Shown here: one piece after another, positions 14,965 to 22,755 of the stretch
Position numbering within the stretch: position 1 is the stretch's first letter
Layout: each line of letters opens with the position of its first letter
Assembly (NCBI GenBank): GCA_017627765.1
Contig: JAGAGD010000047.1
Coordinates: 1-49,686 of the forward strand
Direction of reading: 5' to 3'
Length of the DNA stretch: 49,686 nucleotides
Source of the DNA: Prevotella sp.
GTDB lineage: Bacteria > Bacteroidota > Bacteroidia > Bacteroidales > Bacteroidaceae
Notes under the pieces: generated by a model
Databases searched by the model: none
Seen by the model: only the letters and a program-made list of their open reading frames with translations
What the model was told of the DNA's origin: nothing
Position numbers and translations under genes: made by a program

Positions 14965-15792
14965 ATGCAGAAATATGCTGACTATATCCAACAAATAGAA
15001 ATTGACTCGCTCTGGTCGGGCCGCCGTCATATAAAGTGGGACCTCGACAAGAAGGTTAACATTCTGAGTGGTGTCAACGGAGAGGGCAAGAGTACTATTC
15101 TAAATAAAGTAGTGAAAAGTCTCTCTCAGGGCGGCGAGTTCCCGTCGCACATGTTAAAGGGCGTACATCTGAAGGTTGTACCCGAAGATGCAAAGTGGAT
15201 CAGATACGACGTGATTCGCTCGTTTGATCGTCCGCTTATGAATATTGATGTTGTTGCAAAGATGGACATCAGTCTTGCCACAGAACTTGACTGGCAACTC
15301 TTCCAACTTCAGCGCAAATATCTCGACTATCAAGTCAACATCGGCAACCGCATAATAGACGTATTGCGGAAAGGAGGTCCTGATGCAGCAAAAGAAGCTC
15401 AGCTCATAAGCGAACCCAAGAACCGATTCCACGACATTATTGACGAACTGTTTGCAAACACTGGCAAAAAGATAATAAGAACCGAAAACGAGATAAGATT
15501 TTCACAGATAGGCGAGACGCTCGTTCCTTATCAGCTATCAAGTGGCGAAAAGCAGATATTGGCAATATTGCTGACTGTTTTGATTCAAGACAACAAGCAC
15601 TTCGTTCTCTTCATGGATGAGCCTGAAGTGAGCCTGCACATAGAATGGCAAAAGCAGTTAATCGACCTGATTCTCGAACTGAATCCAAATGTCCAGATAA
15701 TACTCACCACCCACTCGCCTGCCCTTATCATGAGCGGATGGGCTGACATGGTGACTGAGGTTTCAGACATTACCGACAGAATTGACAACTGA
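14965..15792 (+). CDS. ABC-type ATPase (AAA_15/AAA_21-like), partner of DUF4435 protein
   Basis: 275 residues. Walker A GVNGEGKST (36-44), ABC signature LSSGEKQ (191-197), Walker B FVLFMDEP (213-220, Glu219 catalytic) and switch His in LTTHSP (His250). These are the motifs of the OLD/SMC-like ABC ATPases. The spacer between Walker A and the signature is only about 145 residues with no long coiled coil, so this is a compact member. The protein is cytoplasmic and has no nuclease domain of its own; the next gene encodes a TOPRIM-like protein. ATPase plus DUF4435 is the composition of PARIS (AriA plus AriB) anti-phage systems, though AriA proteins are, as I recall, longer. A chromosomal housekeeping role is equally possible given the neighbours. 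Confidence 0.85.
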   Translation: MQKYADYIQQIEIDSLWSGRRHIKWDLDKKVNILSGVNGEGKSTILNKVVKSLSQGGEFPSHMLKGVHLKVVPEDAKWIRYDVIRSFDRPLMNIDVVAKMDISLATELDWQLFQLQRKYLDYQVNIGNRIIDVLRKGGPDAAKEAQLISEPKNRFHDIIDELFANTGKKIIRTENEIRFSQIGETLVPYQLSSGEKQILAILLTVLIQDNKHFVLFMDEPEVSLHIEWQKQLIDLILELNPNVQIILTTHSPALIMSGWADMVTEVSDITDRIDN

Positions 15793-15819
15793 TAATCTTA
15801 CTGAAAATCTATGTTTCAT

Positions 15820-15846
15820 AGAGACTCTACATTTAGCGGAGTCTCT
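15820..15846 (+). other. Hairpin between the ATPase and DUF4435 genes
   Basis: AGAGACTC (15820-15827) pairs with GAGTCTCT (15839-15846) over an 11-base loop. No U-run follows, so it may slow polymerase or protect an mRNA end rather than terminate, setting the ratio of the two proteins. Confidence 0.5.
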
Positions 15847-15892
15847 TGATATATTCGACTTTCTATAGAACAAAATAAAAGAAGGAAAAAAG

Positions 15893-16915
15893 ATGCCAAG
15901 AAGACTACAAGACAATCTCTCATCAGCATATTTCGAGGCTGCCAACAAACTGACAACCAAGCAGGGCAGAAAGCGGATTGTGGCATACGTTGAGAGCTAC
16001 GACGACGTATTTTTCTGGCGAAACATATTAGGATGTTTCGAAACCGACAAGATATATTTTGAGGTTATGCTGCCCTCACGACAGAAACTATCAAGAGGAA
16101 AGAAATCTGCCATGATGGCAGCGCTCAACCATAAAGTGGGAAAGGAAATGATAGCCTGCGTAGATGCCGACTACGACTATCTGCTGCAAGGTTCTACAGA
16201 GATGTCGCGAGACATACTGCGCAATCCTTACATCATACATACATACGCCTATGCCATTGAGAACTATCAGTGCTATGCTCCTTCGCTGCACGATGTCTGC
16301 GTAATGGTTACTCTCAACGACAAAAAGATTTTCGACTTCGAAGCCTTCATAACAGACTATTCCAAGATTATTTTCCCTCTTTTTGTCTGGAACATCTGGT
16401 ATTATCGCAAAGGCGGTTTCAACGAGTTTACCATTTCCGATTTCAACACAATCATAACCACTGGACATATCAACTACGAAGATACTAACAGGGTTTTGGG
16501 AAAGTTGCGGCATAAAGTAAGCGTGAAAATACGCCAGCTGATAGAAAAGAATCCCAACGCAAAGGAAAGTTATCTTGCCCTTAAAAACGAGTTGAAACGG
16601 CTGGGAGTAACTCCAGAGACAACCTATCTCTTCATTCAGGGCCATCACTTATTCAACTCCGTAATAGTTCCACTGATGACACGCATATGCGACCTGCTGC
16701 ACCGTGAGCGCGAAAACGAGATAAGCCGCTCTGCCATTCACTCTACGCAGAAGAACAATGAGCTGAAAGCCTACAACCACAGTACGTCTGACGTTATCAC
16801 AATGCTTCGCAGAAACACATCGTTCAAGGATTCGCAGCCTTACAAGATGCTGCAAAATGACATAAGAAGACTGATAAACGGAAAGGAAAAACAAAACGAA
16901 GATTCTCTGAACTGA
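15893..16915 (+). CDS. DUF4435 (TOPRIM-like) protein
   Basis: 340 residues. The N-terminal third reads as a TOPRIM-type fold: IVAYVESYDDVFFWRNIL at 29-46 with Glu34, and IACVDADYDYLL at 87-98 with the D91-x-D93 acidic pair. This is the DUF4435 signature (usually VEGxDDxxFW; here Ser replaces the Gly after Glu34). TOPRIM domains use these residues to bind Mg for nucleic-acid cleavage. The C-terminal two thirds are helical and unrecognised. GAAGGA upstream of the ATG acts as a ribosome site. The gene follows an ABC ATPase by 100 bases, mirroring AriA-AriB of PARIS or a split OLD nuclease. Whether it is a nuclease is inference. Confidence 0.85.
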   Translation: MPRRLQDNLSSAYFEAANKLTTKQGRKRIVAYVESYDDVFFWRNILGCFETDKIYFEVMLPSRQKLSRGKKSAMMAALNHKVGKEMIACVDADYDYLLQGSTEMSRDILRNPYIIHTYAYAIENYQCYAPSLHDVCVMVTLNDKKIFDFEAFITDYSKIIFPLFVWNIWYYRKGGFNEFTISDFNTIITTGHINYEDTNRVLGKLRHKVSVKIRQLIEKNPNAKESYLALKNELKRLGVTPETTYLFIQGHHLFNSVIVPLMTRICDLLHRERENEISRSAIHSTQKNNELKAYNHSTSDVITMLRRNTSFKDSQPYKMLQNDIRRLINGKEKQNEDSLN

Positions 16916-16976
16916 GCTGGAATAACAAAATGCTCTGCGAAAAATAAAAGCAAAAAAGCATTTGAGTCCTTTTTTA

Positions 16977-17008
16977 TTTGGCAGTTTCCTTTCATAATAT
17001 TAACTTTG
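16977..17008 (+). promoter_or_regulatory. Promoter of the DUF6621-like gene
   Basis: TTTG at 16977-16980, 20 bases, TAACTTTG at 17001-17008; leader about 25 bases. It indicates that the ATPase/DUF4435 pair and the following genes are separate transcription units. Confidence 0.7.
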
Positions 17009-17039
17009 CAAAGATAAACAGTTATATTCAGAATAAGAC

Positions 17040-17630
17040 ATGAATAATCAGATAAACGACAATCAGACTTGGGCAGAAAACATTATAATCATAGACGCTG
17101 ACTATGCCGACAGTGTTGCCTTCGACCTTATTGTCAATTTTGAACGAATGCTCGAAAGGCGCATACCACAAGCCGACATTGCTCTATGGCTCGACTGTCT
17201 GGCACTCGACGGAGGTATACGCGAAGGAGAAAACGAAGTGCAGGTGATTCTAATACACGAGAAGAGCACCAAAAGCCTGAAGAACTTTGTTCCGTCGTCT
17301 ATAGATAAAGAACTGGACAAGAAGGCATTCAAAGACCATCTTGGCGAATTTATCATAAATGAAATACCAACCGAAAGCGTTGCGCCCAAAGAACAATTGT
17401 TCTGCGACGTCATACAGACCATGAGCAACCTTGCTGAGGTTAAACGCATAATTGCCGTTCCCGACATGGCTTACTACGACTCCGTCAGAACTGCCTTGCG
17501 CAATATTGACGAAGAAAAACGCATAACGCTGCTGGCTATGCAGCCTATGCCTGGAGGCAATTTCCGTCAGGAGATACTCGGATATTCACTAATGCAGGCT
17601 CTCGGAATACATGCCGACGAACTGAAATAA
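17040..17630 (+). CDS. Conserved Bacteroidales protein (DUF6621-like)
   Basis: 196 residues, cytoplasmic, no signal or membrane segment. Features seen: NIIIIDADYADSVAFDLIVNFERMLERRIP near the start, an acidic central strand region, VIQTMSNLAEVKRIIAVPDMAYYDS near 135-158, and a C-terminal GYSLMQALGIHADELK. From memory this is a Bacteroidales-wide protein filed as DUF6621; no function is known to me. It has its own promoter and is followed after 38 bases by an open frame leading into the polyamine dehydrogenase, so it may be co-transcribed with that gene and recA. Confidence 0.7.
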   Translation: MNNQINDNQTWAENIIIIDADYADSVAFDLIVNFERMLERRIPQADIALWLDCLALDGGIREGENEVQVILIHEKSTKSLKNFVPSSIDKELDKKAFKDHLGEFIINEIPTESVAPKEQLFCDVIQTMSNLAEVKRIIAVPDMAYYDSVRTALRNIDEEKRITLLAMQPMPGGNFRQEILGYSLMQALGIHADELK

Positions 17631-17815
17631 CATCTGAAGATTTACAATTAAATCATAAAAAGACCTACATGGCAAAAATATATCGATTAGAGCGCGATCG
17701 CCTCGACAACATAGAGCAGCGACATTCAGAGCAGAAGTCGGATATCTTTACCGACTACTGGTTTAAGCAGAAGAAAGAATCAATAAATAAAAACATCATA
17801 GAAGAACGACGCAAA

Positions 17816-19060
17816 ATGAATAGAGTACTAATGATTGGCGCAGGAGGTGTCGCCACTGTTGCAGCATTTAAGATAGCACAGAATGCTGACGTGTTTTCTG
17901 AGTTTATGATAGCAAGCCGCCGCAAGGAGAAATGCGACGACATTGTAAAAGCAATACATGCCAAAGGCTACACTATGGACATAAAGACCGCACAGGTTGA
18001 TGCTGACGAAGTGGACCAGCTGAAAACCCTCTTCAGCGACTATCAGCCAGACTTGGTCATAAACCTTGCTCTCCCTTATCAGGACCTCACAATCATGGAG
18101 GCTTGTCTGGCTTGCGGATGCAACTATCTTGACACCGCAAACTATGAGCCTAAGGATGAAGCCCACTTTGAATATTCATGGCAGTGGGCTTATAAGAAAC
18201 GCTTTGAAGATGCAGGTCTCACTGCTATTCTTGGTTGCGGATTCGATCCAGGCGTGTCTGGCATTTACACAGCATACGCTGCAAAGCACCACTTCGACGA
18301 GATGACTCACTTAGATATTGTCGACTGCAATGCCGGAGACCACCACAAAGCTTTTGCAACTAACTTCAATCCAGAGATTAACATCCGTGAGATAACTCAA
18401 AAAGGTCTCTACTACAAGGATGGAGAATGGATTGAAACAGAACCTCTTGAGATTCATCAGCCTATCACCTACCCTAACATTGGCCCGCGCGAAAGCTACT
18501 TAATGCACCACGAGGAACTGGAATCACTCGTAAAGAACTATCCAACTATCCGACAAGCTCGCTTCTGGATGACATTCGGAGAGCAATATCTGAAATACCT
18601 TGACGTTATTCAGAACATCGGCATGAGCTGCATTGACGAGATAACCTACGAGGCTCCACTGGCTGACGACCCTACAAAGACTGCACGCGTAAAGATTGTT
18701 CCACTGCAATTCCTCAAAGCCGTATTGCCTAATCCTCAAGACTTAGGCGAGAACTACGAAGGCGAGACTTCTATCGGTTGCCGCATTCGAGGACTGAAAG
18801 ACGGAAAGGAACGTACATACTACGTTTATAACAACTGCTCTCATCAGGCTGCCTACAAAGAGACTGGCATGCAGGGAGTGAGCTATACAACAGGTGTTCC
18901 GGCAATGATTGGAGCCATGATGTTCTTGAAAGGACTATGGAAAAAGCCTGGAGTATGGAACGTGGAAGACTTCGACCCAGACCCATTCATGGAGCAACTC
19001 AACATTCAAGGTCTGCCTTGGCATGAAGTGTTCGACGAAGAAAACGAAATAAAAGACTAA
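17816..19060 (+). CDS. Carboxynorspermidine/carboxyspermidine dehydrogenase
   Basis: 414 residues from the ATG at 17816, where the family's usual opening MNRVLMIGAGGVATVAAFK starts the NADPH Rossmann fold. Saccharopine-dehydrogenase-like enzyme that reductively condenses aspartate semialdehyde with putrescine or diaminopropane, giving carboxy(nor)spermidine; a decarboxylase, not in this window, completes the route used by Bacteroides for spermidine. GCGFDPGVSGIY, FNPEINIREI and GIPAM-like TTGVPAMIGAMMF are conserved blocks. The frame is open 49 codons further upstream to an ATG at 17669 (a Lys/Glu/Arg-rich stretch); I prefer the internal start because the Rossmann strand should lie at the N terminus. 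recA lies 93 bases downstream. Confidence 0.88.
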   Translation: MNRVLMIGAGGVATVAAFKIAQNADVFSEFMIASRRKEKCDDIVKAIHAKGYTMDIKTAQVDADEVDQLKTLFSDYQPDLVINLALPYQDLTIMEACLACGCNYLDTANYEPKDEAHFEYSWQWAYKKRFEDAGLTAILGCGFDPGVSGIYTAYAAKHHFDEMTHLDIVDCNAGDHHKAFATNFNPEINIREITQKGLYYKDGEWIETEPLEIHQPITYPNIGPRESYLMHHEELESLVKNYPTIRQARFWMTFGEQYLKYLDVIQNIGMSCIDEITYEAPLADDPTKTARVKIVPLQFLKAVLPNPQDLGENYEGETSIGCRIRGLKDGKERTYYVYNNCSHQAAYKETGMQGVSYTTGVPAMIGAMMFLKGLWKKPGVWNVEDFDPDPFMEQLNIQGLPWHEVFDEENEIKD

Positions 19061-19071
19061 CAAACAATAAT

Positions 19072-19123
19072 GATTAAAGCGGGAAAAGGCAGGCTTAGAC
19101 TTAGTTCCTATTTCGCTTTAATC
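19072..19123 (+). other. Inverted repeat in the recA leader
   Basis: GATTAAAGCG (19072-19081) and CGCTTTAATC (19114-19123) are perfectly complementary, enclosing 32 bases, in the 93-base gap before recA. No U-run follows. It could be an operator or an mRNA structure controlling recA; no SOS box of the E. coli or Bacillus kind is evident. Confidence 0.5.
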
Positions 19124-19153
19124 CTAAAAACCTTTAACAAAGAAACAGTAATT

Positions 19154-20185
19154 ATGGCAAAAAAAGAAAATGAGAATATGAACGGAACCGAACAGGAAGC
19201 ACGCCTGAAAGCCTTACAAGCGGCAATGAGCAAAATAGAGAAAGACTTCGGCAAAGGCTCAATCATGAAACTTGGCGACGAACATATTGAGAATGTTGAC
19301 GTTATCCCAACTGGCAGCATCGGCCTCAACGCTGCATTAGGCGTTGGAGGCTATCCTAAAGGCCGTATCATTGAGATTTACGGACCTGAGTCTTCAGGTA
19401 AAACCACATTGGCTATACACGCAATTGCAGAGGCACAGAAACAAGGCGGCATCGCTGCTTTCATTGATGCAGAACACGCTTTCGACCGCTTCTATGCAGA
19501 AAAACTCGGCGTTGACGTTGACAACCTTTGGATTTCACAACCCGACAATGGCGAACAAGCACTTGAGATAGCCGACCAGCTCATCCGTTCTTCAGCCATC
19601 GACATCATCGTAATCGACTCTGTCGCTGCCCTAACTCCTAAGAAAGAGATTGAAGGCGACATGGGCGACTCTGCTGTCGGTCTGCACGCACGACTTATGA
19701 GTCAGGCTCTGCGCAAACTTACTGCAACAATCAGCAAGACTAAAACGACCTGCATCTTCATCAACCAGATGCGTGAGAAGATTGGTGTAATGTTCGGTAA
19801 TCCTGAGACAACAACTGGAGGAAATGCTCTGAAGTTCTATGCTTCTGTCAGAATAGACATACGCAAGTCTACACAAATAAAGGATGGCGACAACGTACTT
19901 GGCAACCTTACTAAGGTTAAGGTTGTAAAGAACAAGGTTGCTCCCCCATTCCGCAAGTGCGAGTTCGACATCATGTTTGGCGAAGGAATATCAAAGATAG
20001 GCGAAATAATCGACCTCGGTGTTGAGTATGGCATCATCCAGAAGAGCGGTTCATGGTTCTCTTATCAAGGCTCAAAACTGGCTCAAGGCCGCGATGCAAC
20101 AAAAGACCTTCTGCGCGACAACCCCGAACTATGCGAAGAACTTGAGACTCAAATCATGGAAGCACTCAAGAACGATAAACAATAA
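19154..20185 (+). CDS. recA: Recombinase RecA
   Basis: 343 residues from the ATG at 19154. Walker A GPESSGKT at 77-84, the FIDAEHAFD strand with the catalytic Glu, Walker [14 protein letters not shown]-binding loop L1 ([23 protein letters not shown]) and L2 beginning [22 protein letters not shown]. It forms filaments on single-stranded DNA for homologous recombination and repair. The frame extends 28 codons upstream to 19070, but that reads through the leader inverted repeat and would add a tail absent from the family; MAKKENEN is the expected beginning. Ends in a strong terminator. Confidence 0.97.
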   Translation: MAKKENENMNGTEQEARLKALQAAMSKIEKDFGKGSIMKLGDEHIENVDVIPTGSIGLNAALGVGGYPKGRIIEIYGPESSGKTTLAIHAIAEAQKQGGIAAFIDAEHAFDRFYAEKLGVDVDNLWISQPDNGEQALEIADQLIRSSAIDIIVIDSVAALTPKKEIEGDMGDSAVGLHARLMSQALRKLTATISKTKTTCIFINQMREKIGVMFGNPETTTGGNALKFYASVRIDIRKSTQIKDGDNVLGNLTKVKVVKNKVAPPFRKCEFDIMFGEGISKIGEIIDLGVEYGIIQKSGSWFSYQGSKLAQGRDATKDLLRDNPELCEELETQIMEALKNDKQ

Positions 20186-20210
20186 ACCATAAAACGATAA
20201 GCATATAAAC

Positions 20211-20252
20211 AAAAACAACCGCCAATCCTGTGAGATTGGCGGTTGTTTTTTT
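20211..20252 (+). terminator. Terminator of recA
   Basis: AACAACCGCCAATC (20214-20227) pairs with GATTGGCGGTTGTT (20234-20247) around a six-base loop and is followed by a T-run. Confidence 0.9.
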
Positions 20253-20320
20253 GCTTTTTATAAGATACAAAGTACTGGGAAAGGAAAGACTATCCACCCC
20301 ATCAGCACTCCCTCAGTCTT

Positions 20321-21259
20321 CTATTTCAGAAGATTGAGGGTTTCTTCTACTTCGTCTTCTAAGCGCTGCATGACGGTAGCGACAGGGAGGATTTCCTTAA
20401 TGGCTGAAGCAATCTGACCAATCTCTACTTCGCCGTTTTCTTGGTCGTCTTCGAAGATGCCGCGACGGGCAGAACCTGGAGGAACCAACTTGAGCAGTTC
20501 GTCTTTGTCGGCACCTTTCTTTTCTGCCTCATCAATACGGTTGAAGAGTTCGTTTTTAACCAGACGGGTTGGCGAGAGCAACTTCAGGGTGAGCATTGTG
20601 TCGCCTTCTTCGAGCGTTGAACAGCGTTTCTTGAATGCGTCTGACGCACTGCTCTCCTCCGTAAGGGCAAACAGTGTTCCTATCTGCACGCCCTCTGCAC
20701 CGAGAGCCATTGCTGCTACGATAGCTTGTCCTGAAGCGATGCCGCCTGCTGCGATGAGTGGAAGTGATGTAGCCTTGCGCACTTGCGGCACAAGCACCAT
20801 TGTCGTAGTCTCCTCGCGACCGTTGTGTCCGCCAGCCTCGAAGCCTTCGCACACAACTGCATCGACGCCTGCATCCTCACACTTGCGGGCAAACTTTGAG
20901 CTGCTTACCACATGAGCTACCTTAATGCCATGCTCATGCAGCATTGCAGTATATTTCTTTGGACTTCCAGCCGATGTGAAAACAATCTTAACACCTTCTT
21001 CAACAACTATCTTTACGAGTTCGTCGATGGCAGGATTCATCAAAGGCAGGTTTACGCCCCAAGGCTTGTCTGTTGCCTGCTTCATCTTGCTGATGTGTTC
21101 GCGGAACAACTCTGGAGGCAACGAACCAGCACCGAGCAGTCCGAGTCCGCCAGCATTACTAACTGCGGCAGCAAGACGCCATCCGCTTATCCACACCATA
21201 CCACCCTGAACGATGGGCTTCTCTATTCCGAAAAGTTCGGTTATTCTGTTTTTCTTCAT
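20321..21259 (-). CDS. FabK-like enoyl-ACP reductase / nitronate monooxygenase family
   Basis: 312 residues, an FMN TIM barrel. Conserved blocks: IVQGGMVWISGWRLAAAVSNAGGLGLLG (about 16-43), TDKPWGVNLPLM, AVVCEGFEAGGHNG with the catalytic His, LPLIAAGGIASG and GAEGVQIGTLF. The EGxEAGGHxG block and overall length fit both FabK (last reductive step of fatty-acid elongation) and nitronate monooxygenases; the resemblance to pneumococcal FabK is good through the first 200 residues. The C-terminal part is shorter than in FabK. Lies 68 bases after the trmD start-proximal unit on the same strand and may share its transcript. An inverted repeat CCCTCA...TGAGGG spans the stop codon. Confidence 0.8.
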   Translation of the reverse strand: MKKNRITELFGIEKPIVQGGMVWISGWRLAAAVSNAGGLGLLGAGSLPPELFREHISKMKQATDKPWGVNLPLMNPAIDELVKIVVEEGVKIVFTSAGSPKKYTAMLHEHGIKVAHVVSSSKFARKCEDAGVDAVVCEGFEAGGHNGREETTTMVLVPQVRKATSLPLIAAGGIASGQAIVAAMALGAEGVQIGTLFALTEESSASDAFKKRCSTLEEGDTMLTLKLLSPTRLVKNELFNRIDEAEKKGADKDELLKLVPPGSARRGIFEDDQENGEVEIGQIASAIKEILPVATVMQRLEDEVEETLNLLK

Positions 21260-21327
21260 CAGTTTGTCGTTTTTTTAGTTTATATGTCTTAAGTTCTTGA
21301 GTTTATAATCTGCAAACTCTTACAGTC

Positions 21328-22002
21328 TTATTTCAGCAGGTCGGGACGAAGTTTCTTTGTCCGTTCAAGAGCCTGTTCCATTTCCCATGCCTTTATCTTT
21401 GCCTCGTTTCCGCTAAGCAATATGTCGGGAACACGCCAGCCTTTATAATCAGCGGGACGGGTGTAGATGGGAGCCGAGAGCAAATCGTCCTGAAAACAAT
21501 CGGAAAGAGCACTCTGCTCGTCGCCTATCACTCCTGGAACAACCCTTACGATGGCATCTGCCATTACCGCAGCAGCCAGCTCGCCACCCGTAAGCACATA
21601 GTCGCCAATGGAAATCTCACGCGTAATGAGATGTTCACGAATGCGGTGGTCAATACCCTTATAGTGGCCGCAGAGTATTATGAGGTTTCCCTTCATTGAG
21701 AGTTCATTAGCCACATGCTGATTAAACTGCTCGCCGTCGGGCGAAGTAAAGATAACCTCATCATATTCTCTTTCAGCCTTCAGAGCAGAAATGCAGCGGT
21801 CGATGGGTTCGCACTGCATCACCATTCCAGCAAAGCCGCCATAAGGATAGTCGTCAACACGACGCCACTTGTCGAGGGTATAGTCACGCAGGTTGTGCAG
21901 ATGAATCTCTGCCAACCCCTTCTTCTGCGCCCGTGCCAATATAGACTCGTTGACAAATCCTTCCAGCATTTCGGGCAAAACTGTTATAATATCAATTCGC
22001 AT
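21328..22002 (-). CDS. trmD: tRNA (guanine-37-N1)-methyltransferase
   Basis: 224 residues from the ATG at 22002, which gives the normal opening [18 protein letters not shown]-class trefoil-knot enzyme that methylates G37 of tRNAs using SAM and so prevents frameshifting. Key blocks: [26 protein letters not shown] and [14 protein letters not shown], the knot and SAM pocket. The frame is open to 22041, but the promoter -7 box is at 22018-22011, so the upstream ATG is excluded. The predicted transcript begins only a few bases before the start codon, so this mRNA may be leaderless or nearly so. Confidence 0.95.
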   Translation of the reverse strand: MRIDIITVLPEMLEGFVNESILARAQKKGLAEIHLHNLRDYTLDKWRRVDDYPYGGFAGMVMQCEPIDRCISALKAEREYDEVIFTSPDGEQFNQHVANELSMKGNLIILCGHYKGIDHRIREHLITREISIGDYVLTGGELAAAVMADAIVRVVPGVIGDEQSALSDCFQDDLLSAPIYTRPADYKGWRVPDILLSGNEAKIKAWEMEQALERTKKLRPDLLK

Positions 22003-22010
22003 AATCGTTG

Positions 22011-22041
22011 CAAATATAGCGAATTTTCGCCGATTATCCAA
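22011..22041 (-). promoter_or_regulatory. Promoter of trmD
   Basis: Minus strand TATATTTG (22018-22011) and TTG at 22041-22039, spacing 20. The expected start falls at about 22004-22006, against an ATG at 22002. Confidence 0.65.
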
Positions 22042-22145
22042 CCTTTTGCTTGCAAAATGCCTATTTCTTGCTATGTTTGGGAGAAGGAGTCATGACGTTT
22101 TAGCCATGAATCGGATTTATTGATAAAAGTTATTCTTCTTCTATA

Positions 22146-22256
22146 ATGGAAACTTACATTCTGAAAGCACTCTTCCGCTTCCTGCCTTTGCCGAGCGAAA
22201 AACTTGCAATTTTCGGAGCGCAGTTGGGTAAAAAATTGATTAACAAACCCCTCTGA
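22146..22256 (+). other. 36-codon frame at the start of R1 copy A
   Basis: ATG to TGA, with the peptide containing LPLPSEKLAIFGAQLGKKLIN. The same frame can be followed in the other R1 copies (LPRGKLAIF-stop-AELGKKLIN near 33.7 kb; LPREKPAIFRAELGKKLIN at the left edge), once interrupted by a stop. It may be a leftover of a gene carried by the element or a micro-protein; not a firm gene. Confidence 0.3.
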
Positions 22257-22398
22257 TAACTTAAAAATTTACGACCAAGCAAAAAGAAGCTGCAAAATAT
22301 GCGAGTATTTGGCAACTTCTCGCTGTTTTTAGTAAATTACTCAATATCAAGACATTATAGCTTTCATCGCAAAACTCATAACTGTTAAAAAAGTCAAA

Positions 22399-22493
22399 GG
22401 GCATCTTTCGCAGTGCGAAAGGGCACCTTTGGCACTGCAATATGCCACATATCGCACTGCGATATGCCACGTTTGACATCGCGAAAGGACACC
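22399..22493 (+). repeat. R1 hairpin array, 22-bp period (copy A)
   Basis: Four 15-base units start at 22406, 22428, 22450 and 22472, exactly 22 bp apart: TTTCGCAGTGCGAAA, TTTGGCACTGCAATA, TATCGCACTGCGATA, TTTGACATCGCGAAA. Units 1 and 3 are perfect 6-bp stems with 3-base loops; unit 4 has a damaged left arm. The 7-base spacers (GGGCATC, GGGCACC, TGCCACA, TGCCACG, GGACACC) are related to one another. Confidence 0.95.
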
Positions 22494-22634
22494 TTTCACT
22501 TTTTCGTTCCTTATGTTCGTTTACATTGTTTAAGCCGATTGATTAACAATTAAACGCTTTTTAGCATTTCGCATCGTGCCAAGTGGGAAAACGGCTCCAA
22601 ATCTTTTTCTAGAATGAAAGTTTTGGTTGACAAA

Positions 22635-22673
22635 AAAATCGGCTGTTTTTCGTCAAAAAAACAAGCCGATTTT
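22635..22673 (-). terminator. Terminator inside R1 copy A
   Basis: AAAATCGGCT (22635-22644) pairs with AGCCGATTTT (22664-22673); on the minus strand TTTG follows. It is placed to stop transcription from the 22756-25914 gene. The corresponding part of the 33.7-kb copy does not form this stem. Confidence 0.55.
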
Positions 22674-22755
22674 GAAAGTTACAATTTGTAAGTAAGGTGA
22701 ACATTAATCATTATTCTTTCACCCTTAATCCAGAATAGCACATAGTTGCTACGCT

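Larger units (their letters stand above)
22160..22693 (+). repeat. R1 element, complete copy A
   Basis: About 530 bp shared with 33685-34200 and with both window edges. Order: a conserved block around GTTGGGTAAAAAATTGATTAAC; an AT-rich part; the 22-bp-period hairpin array (22399-22493); the block AAGCCGATTGATTAACAATTAA; GTGCCAAG...TCTAGAAT; and a terminal part ending TTACA(A/G)TTTGTAAG. No transposase or terminal inverted repeat is visible. It fills the 750-base gap between trmD and the large secreted-protein gene. Confidence 0.85.

Noticed and set aside
22261-22479. Minus-strand frame with a near match at 33797-34000
   Set aside because: Both lie over the R1 element; similarity follows from DNA-level repeat identity, amino acid changes are as frequent as expected without selection, and no start site or promoter supports them.
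22399-22493. R1 hairpin array as CRISPR or telomere-like repeat
   Set aside because: 7-base spacers are too short and conserved between copies; units are palindromic but not identical, and the location is internal to the chromosome segment.
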